Shown: positions 28,197-38,511, counted from the stretch's first letter. The stretch: DNA of 64,000 nt from Paraburkholderia panacisoli (GCF_008369935.1 NZ_VTUZ01000001.1:62001-126000), one strand, 5' to 3'. Translations and numbers: made by a program. Notes: generated from the letters alone by a model not told the origin.

Positions 28197-30440
28197 ATGA
28201 ATACCGAAATCGTTACGAGCACGCCGCATCCCATCCCTTCTTTCGACGAAGCGATGGTGTTCGTGCGCGAGCATGCGGGCGAGGTGCGGCTGTCGTCGGG
28301 CGAGTTGCTGGCGGATCACGCGGCGGGTACGGCGTCGATCATGCGCAAGCTCAACGTCGATCCGCCGGCGGTGCTGGCTGCCGCGCTGTTTGCGTTGACC
28401 CCGCATCTGCAGGACCCGGAGCGCGTGATCGCCGACAACTTCGGCGAAGAAGTCGCGCTACTGGTCGGCGACGTGCGCAAGCTGTTGCGTCTAGGCACGG
28501 TGAGCTTGCGCGCTGCGCAGAACGCGATACCCGAAGCCGGGCGCGACGCGCAAGCCGCGCGGCGCGCGCAGGTCGAGGCGCTGCGCAAGATGCTGCTCGC
28601 GTTCGCGCAAGACATTCGCGTGGTGCTGATCCGCCTCGCGTCGCGGCTGCAATCGCTGCGTTATTACGCGGCGGCTAAACTCACTCCGTCACCGGACGTG
28701 GCGCGTGAGACGCTCGACATTTACGCGCCGCTCGCCAACCGTCTGGGCATCTGGCAACTGAAGTGGGAACTCGAAGATCTCGCGTTTCGCTTCGAAGAGC
28801 CGGCCACTTACAAGCGCATCGCGAAGCTGCTCGACGAGAAGCGCGTCGAGCGCGAGAGCTATGTCGCGCAGGCGATCGAACGGCTGCAACAGGAGCTGGC
28901 CGCCGCGCAGATTCGCGCGGAAGTGAGCGGCCGGCCGAAACACATCTATAGCATCTGGCGCAAGATGCGCGGCAAGGAGCTCGACTTTGCCGAGCTCTAC
29001 GACGTGCGCGCATTTCGCGTCATCGTGCCGGACATCAAGGATTGCTACACCGTGCTCGGCATCGTGCACAACCTGTGGCAACCAGTGCCCAAAGAGTTCG
29101 ACGACTACATCTCGCGGCCCAAGCCGAACGGCTACAAGTCGCTGCATACGGTCGTGATCGGCGACGACGGCCGCGCGTTCGAAGTGCAGATCCGCACGCA
29201 GGAAATGCATCAGTTCGCCGAGTACGGTGTGGCTGCGCATTGGCGCTACAAGGAAGCGGGCACGCGCGGCTACGGCGGTCAGTTCGCCGCCACCGAGAAG
29301 TACGACGAGAAGATCGCATGGCTGCGTCAACTGCTCGCATGGAAGGACGAGGTGTCCGAGGGCGAGCACGGCGAACAGCGCACGGCGCAGCCGTGGGAGC
29401 AACTGCGCCAGGCCACGCTCGACGACGATCACATCTACGTGCTGACGCCGCAGGCGCGCGTGATTCCGTTGCCGCACGGCGCGACGCCCATCGATTTCGC
29501 GTATCACCTGCATAGCGAGGTCGGGCATCGCTGCCGCGGCGCGCGCGTCGACGGTGCGATGGTGCCGCTCAACACGCCATTGCAGAACGGCCAGACGGTC
29601 GAGATCGTCGCGGTGAAGGAGGGTGGTCCTTCGCGTGACTGGCTCAACCCGCAGCTGGGCTATCTGCAGAGTTCGCGCGCGCGGCAGAAGGTGCGCGCGT
29701 GGTTCAACGCGGTCGAGGTGCAGGAGCACATTGCGAGCGGCCGTGCGATGGTCGAAAAGACCTTGCAGCGCGAGGGCAAGACATCGGTCAATCTCGATCA
29801 GCTTGCCGCGAAGCTCGGCTTCAAGACCACCGACGATCTGTTCTCGGTGGTCGGCAAGGAAGAGTTCAGTTTGCGGCTCGTCGAGCAGGCGCTGCACGAT
29901 GCGCCGCCGCCGGAGCCCGTGGTCGAGGCGCCCGAGCAATTCGAGAAGCGCAGCAGCGGCGCAAGCGTCGCGCGCGGGGCGTCGACCGGGGTGCTGGTGG
30001 TCGGTGTCGACGCATTGCTCACGCAGCTCGCGCGCTGCTGCCGGCCGGCGCCGCCGGACGATATCTGCGGCTTTGTCACGCGCGGCAAAGGCATGTCGAT
30101 CCACCGCAGCGATTGCCCGACGTTCCAGCGGATGGCCGACCGCGCGCCCGAACGCGTGCTGCAAACGGCGTGGTCGGCGGATGTGATGAGTGGTCGCGGC
30201 CAGTCCGTTTATCCCGTCGATCTGTCCATCGAAGCAACGGACCGGCAGGGTCTGCTGCGCGATATTTCCGAAGTGTTCGCGCGTGAAAAGATGAACGTGA
30301 TCGGCGTGAAGACGCAGTCGCGCCGCAACGCGGCGTTCATGCAGTTTACTGTCGAGGTGCAGAGCGCCGCGCAGATTCAGCGTGCGTGCACGTTGCTCGG
30401 CGAAGTGACGGGGGTGGTGCGCGCGTCGCGCAAGAACTGA
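28197..30440 (+). CDS. relA: RelA-type (p)ppGpp synthetase with inactive hydrolase domain
   Basis: A 747-residue long RelA/SpoT homolog. In the N-terminal HD region the His-Asp metal motif is gone (LAAALFALTPH where active proteins have LLHDVIEDT), so hydrolysis is unlikely. The synthetase domain has EFDDYISRPKPNGYKSLHT near residue 300; EFDD is the acidic ExDD pattern of RelA-type synthetases, not the RxKD of bifunctional enzymes. EVQIRTQEMHQFAEYGVAAH follows. TGS (about 412-470), zinc-finger/helical and C-terminal ACT (about 670-747) domains are present, as needed for ribosome binding in amino-acid starvation. Confidence 0.95.
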   Translation: MNTEIVTSTPHPIPSFDEAMVFVREHAGEVRLSSGELLADHAAGTASIMRKLNVDPPAVLAAALFALTPHLQDPERVIADNFGEEVALLVGDVRKLLRLGTVSLRAAQNAIPEAGRDAQAARRAQVEALRKMLLAFAQDIRVVLIRLASRLQSLRYYAAAKLTPSPDVARETLDIYAPLANRLGIWQLKWELEDLAFRFEEPATYKRIAKLLDEKRVERESYVAQAIERLQQELAAAQIRAEVSGRPKHIYSIWRKMRGKELDFAELYDVRAFRVIVPDIKDCYTVLGIVHNLWQPVPKEFDDYISRPKPNGYKSLHTVVIGDDGRAFEVQIRTQEMHQFAEYGVAAHWRYKEAGTRGYGGQFAATEKYDEKIAWLRQLLAWKDEVSEGEHGEQRTAQPWEQLRQATLDDDHIYVLTPQARVIPLPHGATPIDFAYHLHSEVGHRCRGARVDGAMVPLNTPLQNGQTVEIVAVKEGGPSRDWLNPQLGYLQSSRARQKVRAWFNAVEVQEHIASGRAMVEKTLQREGKTSVNLDQLAAKLGFKTTDDLFSVVGKEEFSLRLVEQALHDAPPPEPVVEAPEQFEKRSSGASVARGASTGVLVVGVDALLTQLARCCRPAPPDDICGFVTRGKGMSIHRSDCPTFQRMADRAPERVLQTAWSADVMSGRGQSVYPVDLSIEATDRQGLLRDISEVFAREKMNVIGVKTQSRRNAAFMQFTVEVQSAAQIQRACTLLGEVTGVVRASRKN

Positions 30441-30543
30441 AGCGCGCGATATGGCGCATGAGTGGGGCGTATCGGACCAGCGCATCTGGGCGGGTGCTCG
30501 GGCGCATGATGAGTAGAATTTTAAAGCCGGCGCATAAAAGTAC

Positions 30544-30572
30544 TTGCCAAGCGCTGTGGGGCTCCATATAAT
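30544..30572 (+). promoter_or_regulatory. Sigma-70 promoter of tRNA-Val
   Basis: TTGCCA (30544-30549), 17 bases, then a perfect TATAAT (30567-30572), ending 11 bp before the mature tRNA 5' end at 30584. The short distance implies transcription begins very close to the tRNA. Confidence 0.85.
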
Positions 30573-30583
30573 CTCGTTTCTTC

Positions 30584-30660
30584 AGGCTCGTAGCTCAGCT
30601 GGTTAGAGCACCACCTTGACATGGTGGGGGTCGTTGGTTCGAGTCCAATCGAGCCTACCA
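30584..30660 (+). tRNA. tRNA-Val (anticodon GAC)
   Basis: A 77-nt cloverleaf with CCA encoded. Acceptor AGGCTCG/CGAGCCT, D-stem GCTC/GAGC, anticodon stem CCACC/GGTGG around the loop TTGACAT (anticodon GAC, reads GUC and GUU), T-stem GTTGG/CCAAT (with one G-U pair) around TTCGAGT, discriminator A and CCA at 30658-30660. Confidence 0.97.
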
Positions 30661-30822
30661 ACGAAAGAGAGATTCCGGTTTTGCCGGGGTTTCGCAAGCT
30701 GCAGTAAGCGCGTCAAGCGCAAAAGGCGAATACGGTTATGACACCGCGAACGTTGACCGAAACAACTTCGGAACGACGCTAGTCGAGGACCACTTTCGCC
30801 TATGTAGTTTGCAGAAAATGTG

Positions 30823-30858
30823 AATGCGGCCCCTCGAAAGCGGGGCCGCATTTTTTTT
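30823..30858 (+). terminator. Rho-independent terminator/attenuator in the thrS leader
   Basis: AATGCGGCCCC (30823-30833) pairs perfectly with GGGGCCGCATT (30842-30852) across an 8-base loop, followed by a run of Ts ending at 30858. It lies 163 bp after tRNA-Val and 55 bp before the thrS start. It either ends the tRNA transcript or acts as an attenuator of the thrS operon. Confidence 0.88.
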
Positions 30859-30912
30859 GTCTTTTTGATCTTGTTGCATGTGCCGCCGCCGGTCGGCATC
30901 ACGGAGAACACA

Positions 30913-32820
30913 ATGGTTTCGATACGTCTGCCCGACGGTTCTGTTCGACAGTACGAGCATCCGGTGACCGTCGCCGAAGTGGCCGCCTCGATCGGCCCCG
31001 GCCTCGCGAAAGCTGCGCTCGGCGGCAAGATCGACGGTGAGTTGGTCGACACGTCCGCGCTGATCGATCAGGACGTGGCGCTCGCCATCGTCACCGAGAA
31101 AGATGCAGACGGTCTCGATATCATCCGTCACTCCACGGCACACCTGCTCGCGTATGCGGTGAAGGATCTGTACCCGGAAGCGCAGGTCACGATCGGCCCG
31201 GTCATTGACAACGGCTTTTACTACGACTTCGCGTACAACCGTCCCTTCACGCCGGAAGATCTCGAGAAGATCGAAAAGCGCATGCAGGAACTCGCGAAGA
31301 AAGACGAGCCGGTCTCGCGCCGCGTGGTGTCGCGCGACGAAGCGGTGGATTACTTCAAGAGCATCGGCGAGAAGTACAAGGCGGAGATCATCGAATCGAT
31401 TCCGTCCGCCGACGAGATCAAGCTGTACTCGCACGGCGGCTTCACCGATCTGTGCCGTGGTCCGCACGTGCCGTCCACCGGCAAGCTGAAAGTCTTCAAG
31501 CTGATGAAGGTGGCGGGCGCGTACTGGCGCGGCGATTCGAAGAACGAACAGTTGCAGCGCATCTACGGTACGGCCTGGACCAAAAAGGAAGACCAGGAAG
31601 CGTACCTGCACATGCTCGAAGAGGCGGAGAAGCGTGACCACCGCAAGCTCGGCAAGCAGCTCGATCTCTTTCACATGCAGGACGAGTCGCCGGGCATGGT
31701 GTTCTGGCATCCGCGCGGCTGGACGCTGTGGCAGCAGGTCGAACAGTACATGCGCCGTCGCGTGAACGACGCCGGCTACCTCGAAATCAAGACGCCGATG
31801 ATCATGGACCGCTCGCTGTGGGAAGCGTCGGGCCACTGGCAGAACTACCGTGAAAACATGTTCACGACGGAATCGGAAAAGCGCGACTACGCGATCAAGC
31901 CGATGAACTGCCCGGGTCACGTGCAAGTGTTCAACCACGGCTTGCGCTCGTACCGCGATCTGCCGCTGCGGTACGCGGAGTTTGGCTCGTGCCACCGCAA
32001 TGAATCGTCGGGCGCGTTGCATGGCCTAATGCGCGTGCGCGGTTTCGTGCAGGACGACGCGCACATCTTCTGTACCGAAGATCAGTTCATCAGCGAATCG
32101 ATCGCGTTCAATACGCTGGCGATGAGCGTCTACAAGGACTTCGGCTTCGACAATGTCGAAATCAAGCTGTCGCTGCGCCCGGATGCGCGCGCCGGCACCG
32201 ACGAAACGTGGGACCGCGCGGAGCAGGGTCTGCGCGAGGCGCTGACGGCCTGTGGCGTGACGTGGGAAGAGTTGCAGGGCGAGGGCGCTTTCTACGGCCC
32301 GAAGGTCGAGTACCACATCAAGGACGCGCTCGGCCGGTCGTGGCAGTGCGGCACGTTGCAACTCGATATGGTGCTGCCGGAGCGTCTGGGTGCCGAATAT
32401 GTCGCCGAGGACAACAGCCGCCGCCGCCCGATCATGCTGCACCGGGCAATCGTCGGTTCGATGGAGCGTTTCCTCGGCATTTTGATCGAGCACCATGCTG
32501 GTGCAATGCCTGCTTGGCTCGCGCCGATGCAGGTCGTCGTGATGAACATCGCGGAAAGTCAGGCCGAATATGCGCAGTCGCTAGCCCAATCGTTGCAAAA
32601 ACAAGGGGTTAGAGTAGAGGCCGATTTGCGCAACGAGAAGATTAGCTATAAAATACGCGAGCACACGCTGGAAAAGGTGCCGTACCTGCTGGTAGTCGGC
32701 GACAAAGAGCGTGAAGCCCAAACGGTAGCCGTGCGTGCCCGTGGTGGTGTCGACCTTGGCGTAATGCCTCTCGACGCCTTCATTGAGCGTCTGCGCCAGA
32801 ACGTGCAGTCGTTCAACTGA
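30913..32820 (+). CDS. thrS: Threonyl-tRNA synthetase
   Basis: A 635-residue class II synthetase. Domains in order: TGS (about 1-60), second editing domain with [17 protein letters not shown] (HxxxH zinc/editing motif), catalytic core with motif 1 near [16 protein letters not shown], zinc ligands in [12 protein letters not shown], motif 2 in [20 protein letters not shown], motif 3 in [19 protein letters not shown], and an anticodon-binding domain to the end. CGGAGAACACA precedes the ATG. First gene of the translation operon thrS-infC-rpmI-rplT. Confidence 0.97.
   Translation: MVSIRLPDGSVRQYEHPVTVAEVAASIGPGLAKAALGGKIDGELVDTSALIDQDVALAIVTEKDADGLDIIRHSTAHLLAYAVKDLYPEAQVTIGPVIDNGFYYDFAYNRPFTPEDLEKIEKRMQELAKKDEPVSRRVVSRDEAVDYFKSIGEKYKAEIIESIPSADEIKLYSHGGFTDLCRGPHVPSTGKLKVFKLMKVAGAYWRGDSKNEQLQRIYGTAWTKKEDQEAYLHMLEEAEKRDHRKLGKQLDLFHMQDESPGMVFWHPRGWTLWQQVEQYMRRRVNDAGYLEIKTPMIMDRSLWEASGHWQNYRENMFTTESEKRDYAIKPMNCPGHVQVFNHGLRSYRDLPLRYAEFGSCHRNESSGALHGLMRVRGFVQDDAHIFCTEDQFISESIAFNTLAMSVYKDFGFDNVEIKLSLRPDARAGTDETWDRAEQGLREALTACGVTWEELQGEGAFYGPKVEYHIKDALGRSWQCGTLQLDMVLPERLGAEYVAEDNSRRRPIMLHRAIVGSMERFLGILIEHHAGAMPAWLAPMQVVVMNIAESQAEYAQSLAQSLQKQGVRVEADLRNEKISYKIREHTLEKVPYLLVVGDKEREAQTVAVRARGGVDLGVMPLDAFIERLRQNVQSFN
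32626..32654 (+). promoter_or_regulatory. Candidate internal promoter for infC-rpmI-rplT within thrS
   Basis: TTGCGC (32626-32631), 17 bases, TAAAAT (32649-32654; the overlapping TATAAA starts at 32647). It lies in a locally AT-rich stretch near the thrS 3' end, about 215 bp upstream of infC. E. coli has infC promoters in the corresponding place; here it is only a sequence match. Confidence 0.4.
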
Positions 32821-32870
32821 GCCACTTGGCACTCCGGCTCGTTTTTTTTAATTTTTAGAGGAAACGTAAC

Positions 32871-33395
32871 ATCGCTACTGATAAGTCTGCGCACCGCATC
32901 AACGGTGAAATTACGGCACCCGAGGTGCGTCTGGTCGGCGTCGAGAACGAACCGCTCGGCATCGTGAAACTCGCTGATGCGTTCCGCATGTCGGAACAGC
33001 AAGACGTGGATCTGGTCGAAATCGCTCCGCAAGCGGTCCCGCCGGTTTGCCGTTTGATGGACTACGGCAAGTTCAAGTACCAGGAAGCGAAGAAGCAACA
33101 CGAGGCGAAGCTCAAGCAGAAGGTCATCCAGGTCAAGGAAGTCAAATTCCGTCCGGGTACCGACGACGGCGATTACAACGTCAAGCTGCGCAACCTCATC
33201 CGCTTCCTCGAAGACGGCGACAAGACGAAAATCACGTTACGTTTCCGTGGCCGCGAAATGGCCCACCAGGAAATCGGTATGCGCATGCTCGAGCGTTTGC
33301 GCACGGACCTCGACGAAGTCGGTCAGGTCGAGCAAATGCCGAAAATGGAAGGGCGCCAGATGATCATGGTGCTCGCCCCGAAGAAAAAGAAGTAA
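32871..33395 (+). CDS. infC: Translation initiation factor IF-3, rare ATC start codon
   Basis: A 174-residue IF-3, which keeps ribosomal subunits apart and checks start-codon pairing. After initiation the protein reads [21 protein letters not shown], the normal N-terminus. It continues with the IF-3 signature around [18 protein letters not shown] and the C-terminal domain to LAPKKKK. No ATG or GTG fits this N-terminus: the codon in place, 9 bases after GAGG in AGAGGAAA, is ATC (32871-32873). The first GTG (32925) would remove 18 conserved residues. IF-3 genes commonly use ATT or other near-cognate starts for autoregulation. Confidence 0.93.
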   Translation: MATDKSAHRINGEITAPEVRLVGVENEPLGIVKLADAFRMSEQQDVDLVEIAPQAVPPVCRLMDYGKFKYQEAKKQHEAKLKQKVIQVKEVKFRPGTDDGDYNVKLRNLIRFLEDGDKTKITLRFRGREMAHQEIGMRMLERLRTDLDEVGQVEQMPKMEGRQMIMVLAPKKKK

Positions 33396-33632
33396 GCGGC
33401 TGCGTGCCATATGGCGCGCTCCCGTGGCGAAAGGTTGAAATGATGCTGTGCCGGGTGTCCGGCGCGGTATCGGCAGGTTTCGGAACGGCGTGCATGCAAG
33501 CGCACGCCGCGTCCTGAAAAGCGGCCGCCGGCAGTACGGGCGGTTTGCATACCAAGTGGAATGGGTTTCGAAGGGCGGATGATGGCCATCTGGCCGACCG
33601 CACACCCATATCCATCTAATAATGGAGTTGTC
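33396..33632 (+). promoter_or_regulatory. 237-nt infC-rpmI spacer, possible L20/L35 leader
   Basis: An unusually long non-coding spacer inside a ribosomal-protein operon. It contains CGGCGTGC (33486-33493) and GCACGCCG (33502-33509), an 8-bp hairpin with an 8-base loop, and ends with GGAG before the rpmI ATG. In E. coli and Bacillus, L20 represses translation or transcription through the region upstream of rpmI. Similarity in placement, not in sequence, is the only evidence here. Confidence 0.35.
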
Positions 33633-33830
33633 ATGCCGAAGATGAAGACCAAGAAGAGTGCTGCAAAGCGCTTCGTGGTGCGTCCGGGCGGTACCGTCAA
33701 GCGCGGTCAGGCCTTCAAGCGCCACATTCTTACCAAGAAGACCACCAAGAACAAACGCCATCTGCGCGGTTCGACGGCAGTTCATGATTCCGATCTGAAC
33801 TCCGTGCGCGCAATGCTGCCGTTCGCTTAA
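33633..33830 (+). CDS. rpmI: Ribosomal protein L35
   Basis: A 65-residue basic protein, [20 protein letters not shown] at the start and [20 protein letters not shown] near the end, full family length. The ATG is preceded by GGAG in TAATAATGGAGTTGTC. It is followed after 29 bp by rplT. Confidence 0.97.
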   Translation: MPKMKTKKSAAKRFVVRPGGTVKRGQAFKRHILTKKTTKNKRHLRGSTAVHDSDLNSVRAMLPFA

Positions 33831-33859
33831 CCCTTAACCGAAACTCATAGGAGCGAAAT

Positions 33860-34219
33860 ATGCCTCGAGTAAAACGTGGGGTTACCGCACGGGCCCGTCA
33901 CAAGAAGATCATTAAGCTGGCCAAGGGTTACCGCGGCCGTCGCAATAACGTCTATCGCATCGCCAAGCAGGCGGTCATGCGCGCAGGCCAATACGCCTAC
34001 CGCGATCGCCGCAACAAGAAGCGTGTGTTCCGCGCATTGTGGATCACGCGTATCAACGCGGCGGTGCGTCAGCACGACATGACGTACAGCGTGTTCATCA
34101 ACGGCCTGAAGAAGGCTTCGATCGAACTGGACCGCAAGGTGCTGGCCGACATGGCTGTGTTCGACAAGGCTGCTTTTGCTGCGATCGTTCAGCAGGTGAA
34201 AGCCGCCGTTGCAGCCTGA
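33860..34219 (+). CDS. rplT: Ribosomal protein L20
   Basis: A 119-residue large-subunit protein starting [20 protein letters not shown]. It has the RNA-binding basic helix [20 protein letters not shown], and the C-terminal domain ends [23 protein letters not shown] precedes the ATG. L20 is usually the autogenous regulator of the infC-rpmI-rplT segment. A strong hairpin terminator follows 69 bp after the stop. Confidence 0.97.
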
Positions 34220-34287
34220 TTGCGCTTCTGGCAATTAATACTGCGTGGTTCGTTGCAGCGAACATCCGGTAGTCTCGGTGACGCTGC

Positions 34288-34325
34288 AACAAAAACGGGG
34301 CTCCTCACCGAGCCCCGTTTTTGTT
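34288..34325 (+). terminator. Terminator between rplT and pheS
   Basis: AACAAAAACGGGGCTC (34288-34303) pairs perfectly with GAGCCCCGTTTTTGTT (34310-34325) over the 6-base loop CTCACC. The T-rich right arm gives the U-tract. It stands 53 bp before pheS, so it may terminate fully or partly (attenuation) before pheST. Confidence 0.88.
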
Positions 34326-34377
34326 GGTAGAACCAGTTTTGTTTCGATAGAACACTGACGTTGAAATGATGGGATCA

Positions 34378-35391
34378 ATGGATCTGGACCAGATTGTCGC
34401 CGACGCGCAAAAAGCCTTCGCAGAAGCCTCCGACGTCACCACCCTCGAGAACGAGAAAGCGCGCTTTCTCGGTAAGTCGGGTGCGCTGACCGAGCTGTTG
34501 AAGGGCCTTGGCAAACTCGATCCCGAAACGCGCAAGACCGAAGGCGCTCGGATCAACCTCGTCAAGCAACAAGTGGAAGCCGCGTTGACGGCCCGCCGTC
34601 AGGCGCTGGCCGATGCGTTGCTGAATCAGCGCCTCGCCGCTGAAGCCATCGACGTCACGCTGCCCGGCCGCGGCACCGCTGCAGGCAGCCTGCACCCGGT
34701 GATGCGTACATGGGAGCGCGTCGAACAGATTTTCCGTACGATCGGATTCGACGTGGCCGACGGCCCCGAAATCGAAACCGACTGGTACAACTTCACCTCG
34801 TTGAACAGCCCGGAAAATCATCCGGCGCGTTCGATGCAGGACACTTTCTACGTCGACGGCAAGGATGCCGAAGACCGTCAACTGCTGTTGCGCACGCATA
34901 CGAGCCCGATGCAGGTGCGCTACGCGCGCACCAACACTCCGCCGATCAAGGTCATCGTGCCGGGCCGCACCTACCGTGTGGACAGCGACGCCACGCATTC
35001 GCCGATGTTCAATCAGGTCGAAGGCCTGTGGATCGCCGAGAACATCAGCTTTGCCGACCTGAAGGGCGTCTACACCGATTTCCTGAAGAAATTCTTCGAG
35101 CGCGACGACATTCTCGTGCGCTTCCGTCCGTCGTATTTTCCGTTCACCGAACCGTCGGCCGAGATCGACATGCTGTTCGAAACGGGCAAGAACGCCGGCA
35201 AGTGGCTCGAAATTTCGGGCTCGGGCCAGGTTCACCCCACGGTGATCCGCAACATGGGCCTCGACCCGGAGCGCTATATCGGCTTTGCGTTCGGGAGCGG
35301 TCTCGAACGGCTGACGATGTTGCGTTACGGCGTGCAAGACCTGCGTCTGTTCTTCGAAAACGACCTGCGTTTCCTGCGTCAATTCGCCTGA
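34378..35391 (+). CDS. pheS: Phenylalanyl-tRNA synthetase alpha subunit
   Basis: A 337-residue catalytic subunit. An N-terminal coiled coil (about 1-90, from [18 protein letters not shown]) is followed by the class II core. Motif 1 is around [16 protein letters not shown], with phenylalanine-site and motif 2 regions [20 protein letters not shown] and [18 protein letters not shown]. Motif 3 is [20 protein letters not shown]. The start MDLDQIV is preferred over an ATG four codons earlier because of family alignment. pheT follows 158 bp downstream. Confidence 0.95.
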   Translation: MDLDQIVADAQKAFAEASDVTTLENEKARFLGKSGALTELLKGLGKLDPETRKTEGARINLVKQQVEAALTARRQALADALLNQRLAAEAIDVTLPGRGTAAGSLHPVMRTWERVEQIFRTIGFDVADGPEIETDWYNFTSLNSPENHPARSMQDTFYVDGKDAEDRQLLLRTHTSPMQVRYARTNTPPIKVIVPGRTYRVDSDATHSPMFNQVEGLWIAENISFADLKGVYTDFLKKFFERDDILVRFRPSYFPFTEPSAEIDMLFETGKNAGKWLEISGSGQVHPTVIRNMGLDPERYIGFAFGSGLERLTMLRYGVQDLRLFFENDLRFLRQFA

Positions 35392-35549
35392 ACCGGCGCG
35401 TACGAACGCGACAAGCATAGAGCGCGGCACCGCACCCGGTGCGTGCCGCCAGCAGCGTCCCCGGCAGTGCGCGGTGATTCGGGCCAACATCGAATCACGA
35501 GCGCTACTGCCGGACGTGGACCTAACCTGATCAGAACGTACACAGAACC

Positions 35550-37985
35550 ATGCAATTCCCGGAATCCTGGCTGAGAACCTTTGTCGATCCGCAACTGACG
35601 ACCGACGAACTGTCGCACGCGTTGACGATGGCCGGTCTCGAAGTCGAAGACCTGCGGCCGGCCGCGCCGCCGACCTCGAAGATCGTCGTCGGCCAGGTGC
35701 TGGAAGTCGTCAAGCACCCGGACGCGGACAAGCTCAACGTGTGTCAGGTCGACGCCGGCACGGGCGCGACGCTGAACATCGTGTGCGGTGCGCCGAATGT
35801 GGCGCCGGGCATCAAGGTGCCGGTCGCGCTGGTGGGCGCGCAACTGCCGCCGGCCGAAGAGGGCGGCGCGCCGTTTGCGATCAAGCTGTCGAAGCTGCGC
35901 GGCGTGGAAAGCCAGGGCATGCTGTGCTCCGCACGCGAGCTGAAGCTCTCGGAAGACCATAGCGGCCTGATGATCCTGCCGGAAGCGACGCCGATCGGGC
36001 AGGACATCCGCGAAACGCTCAACCTCGACGACACCGTTTTCGAAATCAAGCTGACGCCCAACAAGGCGGACTGCCTGTCGGTGTTCGGCGTGGCGCGCGA
36101 GACTTCGGCGATCACCGGCGCACCGTTGCGTCCGCTCGAAATCAAGCCGGTTGAAGTGAAGCTCGACGAAACGCTGCCGGTCAAAATCTCGGCGCCCGAT
36201 CTGTGCGGCCGCTTCTCGGGGCGCGTGATTCGCGGCGTGAACGCGCGCGCGAAGTCGCCGCACTGGATGGTCGAGCGCCTCGAGCGTTCGGGCCAGCGCA
36301 GCATCTCCGCGCTCGTCGACATCTCGAACTACGTGATGCTCGAACTGGGCCGTCCTTCGCACGTGTTCGATCTCGACAAGATCCACGGCGGCATGGACGT
36401 GCGCTGGGGCCGCAAGGGCGAAACGCTCAAGCTGTTGAACGGCAATACCGTCGAGCTCGATGAAAGCGTCGGCGTGATCGCCGACGAGCGGCACATCGAA
36501 AGTCTCGCGGGCATCATGGGCGGCGACAGTACCGCCGTCACGCTCGACACCACCAACATCTATCTCGAAGCCGCGTTCTGGTGGCCGGATAGCATTCGTG
36601 GCCGCTCGCGCAAGTACAACTTCTCGACCGACGCGGGCCATCGCTTCGAGCGCGGCGTCGACTATGCAACCACCGTCGATCATATCGAACGCATCACGCA
36701 GTTGATCCTCGATATCTGCGGTGGTGAAGCCGGCCCGGTCGACGATCAGATCGTCAACATACCGCAGCGCGAGCCCGTGAAAATGCGTGTGTCGCGTGCG
36801 AACCGCATCATCGGCATTGCGATCGGTGCGGACGAAATCGCGCAGATCTTCACACGCCTCGGCCTCACGTTCGAGCGCGATGGCGACACGTTCTCGGTGA
36901 TGCCGCCGTCGTACCGCTTCGACATCGAAATCGAAGAAGACCTGATCGAAGAAGTCGCGCGCATCTACGGCTTCGAGAAGATCCCCGCGCGTCCGCCTGT
37001 TGCGACCAGCGAAATGCTCGCGACCAACGAAACACAGCGCTCGATCCACGTGATCCGCCACGCACTGGCCGCGCGCGACTACGCGGAAACGGTGAACTTC
37101 AGCTTCGTCGACGCCGAGTGGGAGCAGGACTTCGCCGGCAACGACCAGCCGGTTCGTCTGCTCAATCCGATTGCAAGCCAGTTGTCGGTGATGCGCACCA
37201 CGCTGTTCGGCAGCCTGATCCACGTGCTGCGCACGAACCTGAATCGCCGCGCGGCGGATCGCGTGCGTGTGTTCGAAGCCGGTCGCGTGTTCCTGCACGA
37301 TCCGTCGATCAAGGCCGGTGAGTTGACGGTCGAGGGCTTCGCGCAGCCGAAGATGATCGGCGCGCTCGCCTATGGTCCCGCGCTCGACGAGCAGTGGGGC
37401 GCGCCGGCGCGCACGGTCGACTACTTCGACGTGAAGGGCGATCTGGAAGCACTGTTGGCGCCGGCGGTAGCGCGTTTCGTGAGCGCGGAACATCCGGCGC
37501 TGCATCCGGGACGCAGCGCGCGCGTCGAAGTAAATGGCCGCGCAGTTGGCTGGATTGGCGAATTGCATCCGCGCTGGATGCAAAAATATGATTTACCGCA
37601 CGCGCCGATTCTGTTTGAAATCGAAGCGGAAGCATTAATGCAGCGACTATTGCCGACCCCGGCGGAAGTTTCTAAATTCCCGCCGGTGCGTCGCGATATT
37701 GCAGTGGTCGTCGATCAGAAAATTGAAGTAGAGGCGCTGCTCGACGAGCTTCACAAGGCCCAGTCCGAACCCGCCTGCAAGAGCGTCCAGAGGGTTGCGC
37801 TTTTCGACGAATTCCGTCCAAAATCAAACACTTCCGGTGGCCTGGCCGCTCACGAGAAAAGCCTTGCGTTCCGTGTGACCTTGCAAGATACTGGCGGAAC
37901 CCTTCAGGATGAAACGGTCGATCTGGCCATTCAAACTCTGGTGGAACGTCTGGCTCGAGTATATGGCGCACGGTTGCGCGGATAA
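35550..37985 (+). CDS. pheT: Phenylalanyl-tRNA synthetase beta subunit
   Basis: An 811-residue beta subunit with the bacterial domain order. The tRNA-binding/EMAP domain is at about 40-150 ([20 protein letters not shown]). B3/B4 editing domains follow at about 210-400 ([20 protein letters not shown]), then B5 (about 405-475), the inactive synthetase core, and a C-terminal anticodon-binding FDX-ACB domain (about 715-811, [20 protein letters not shown]). Codon use changes near the end: from about 37545 to 37740 TTA, AAA, ATT and GTA codons cluster, unlike the rest of the gene. Confidence 0.96.
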   Translation: MQFPESWLRTFVDPQLTTDELSHALTMAGLEVEDLRPAAPPTSKIVVGQVLEVVKHPDADKLNVCQVDAGTGATLNIVCGAPNVAPGIKVPVALVGAQLPPAEEGGAPFAIKLSKLRGVESQGMLCSARELKLSEDHSGLMILPEATPIGQDIRETLNLDDTVFEIKLTPNKADCLSVFGVARETSAITGAPLRPLEIKPVEVKLDETLPVKISAPDLCGRFSGRVIRGVNARAKSPHWMVERLERSGQRSISALVDISNYVMLELGRPSHVFDLDKIHGGMDVRWGRKGETLKLLNGNTVELDESVGVIADERHIESLAGIMGGDSTAVTLDTTNIYLEAAFWWPDSIRGRSRKYNFSTDAGHRFERGVDYATTVDHIERITQLILDICGGEAGPVDDQIVNIPQREPVKMRVSRANRIIGIAIGADEIAQIFTRLGLTFERDGDTFSVMPPSYRFDIEIEEDLIEEVARIYGFEKIPARPPVATSEMLATNETQRSIHVIRHALAARDYAETVNFSFVDAEWEQDFAGNDQPVRLLNPIASQLSVMRTTLFGSLIHVLRTNLNRRAADRVRVFEAGRVFLHDPSIKAGELTVEGFAQPKMIGALAYGPALDEQWGAPARTVDYFDVKGDLEALLAPAVARFVSAEHPALHPGRSARVEVNGRAVGWIGELHPRWMQKYDLPHAPILFEIEAEALMQRLLPTPAEVSKFPPVRRDIAVVVDQKIEVEALLDELHKAQSEPACKSVQRVALFDEFRPKSNTSGGLAAHEKSLAFRVTLQDTGGTLQDETVDLAIQTLVERLARVYGARLRG

Positions 37986-38054
37986 CCCGCATTTAACAAT
38001 TGCACGGCTGTTTCCGCATCCTTTGTATTTTGCTTGGCGCGCCATTTGATAGAT

Positions 38055-38465
38055 ATGAATGAAATGAACTCGAGTGATTTCGAAGCCCTTCTTACGGCGC
38101 AGCGTAGCGCCATGATTCGCGATATTCCGACATCACCCGCCGTCGTTTCCACTGAAACGCCGACGCTCACCAAGGCGGAGCTTGCCGAGTTGCTGTTCGA
38201 CAATGTCGGGCTCAACAAGCGGGAAGCGAAAGACATGGTCGAAGCGTTCTTCGAGGTGATCCGCGATGCGCTGGAGAGTGGCGACAGCGTGAAGCTGTCG
38301 GGCTTCGGCAACTTTCAGTTGCGTGACAAGCCCCAGCGTCCCGGCAGAAACCCGAAGACCGGCGAGGCGATTCCAATCGCTGCGCGGCGCGTTGTGACGT
38401 TCCATGCAAGTCAAAAGCTGAAGGCGCTGGTCGAGAACGGCGCTGAAGAGAGCTTGGCGCGCTGA
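38055..38465 (+). CDS. ihfA: Integration host factor alpha subunit
   Basis: A 136-residue HU-family DNA-bending protein. The core (from about residue 37, [20 protein letters not shown]) contains the DNA-intercalating beta arm [20 protein letters not shown] with its conserved Pro. Before the core there is an extension of about 36 residues ([20 protein letters not shown], then [16 protein letters not shown]) that E. coli IhfA lacks. The start MNEMNSSDF is chosen over an ATG-like start seven codons earlier; neither has a strong ribosome-binding site. The position after pheT is the same as in E. coli. Confidence 0.93.
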   Translation: MNEMNSSDFEALLTAQRSAMIRDIPTSPAVVSTETPTLTKAELAELLFDNVGLNKREAKDMVEAFFEVIRDALESGDSVKLSGFGNFQLRDKPQRPGRNPKTGEAIPIAARRVVTFHASQKLKALVENGAEESLAR

Positions 38466-38511
38466 TCGGCTGGCGCGTTCCTGCGCAACCCACTACGACG
38501 GCTAACTGACG

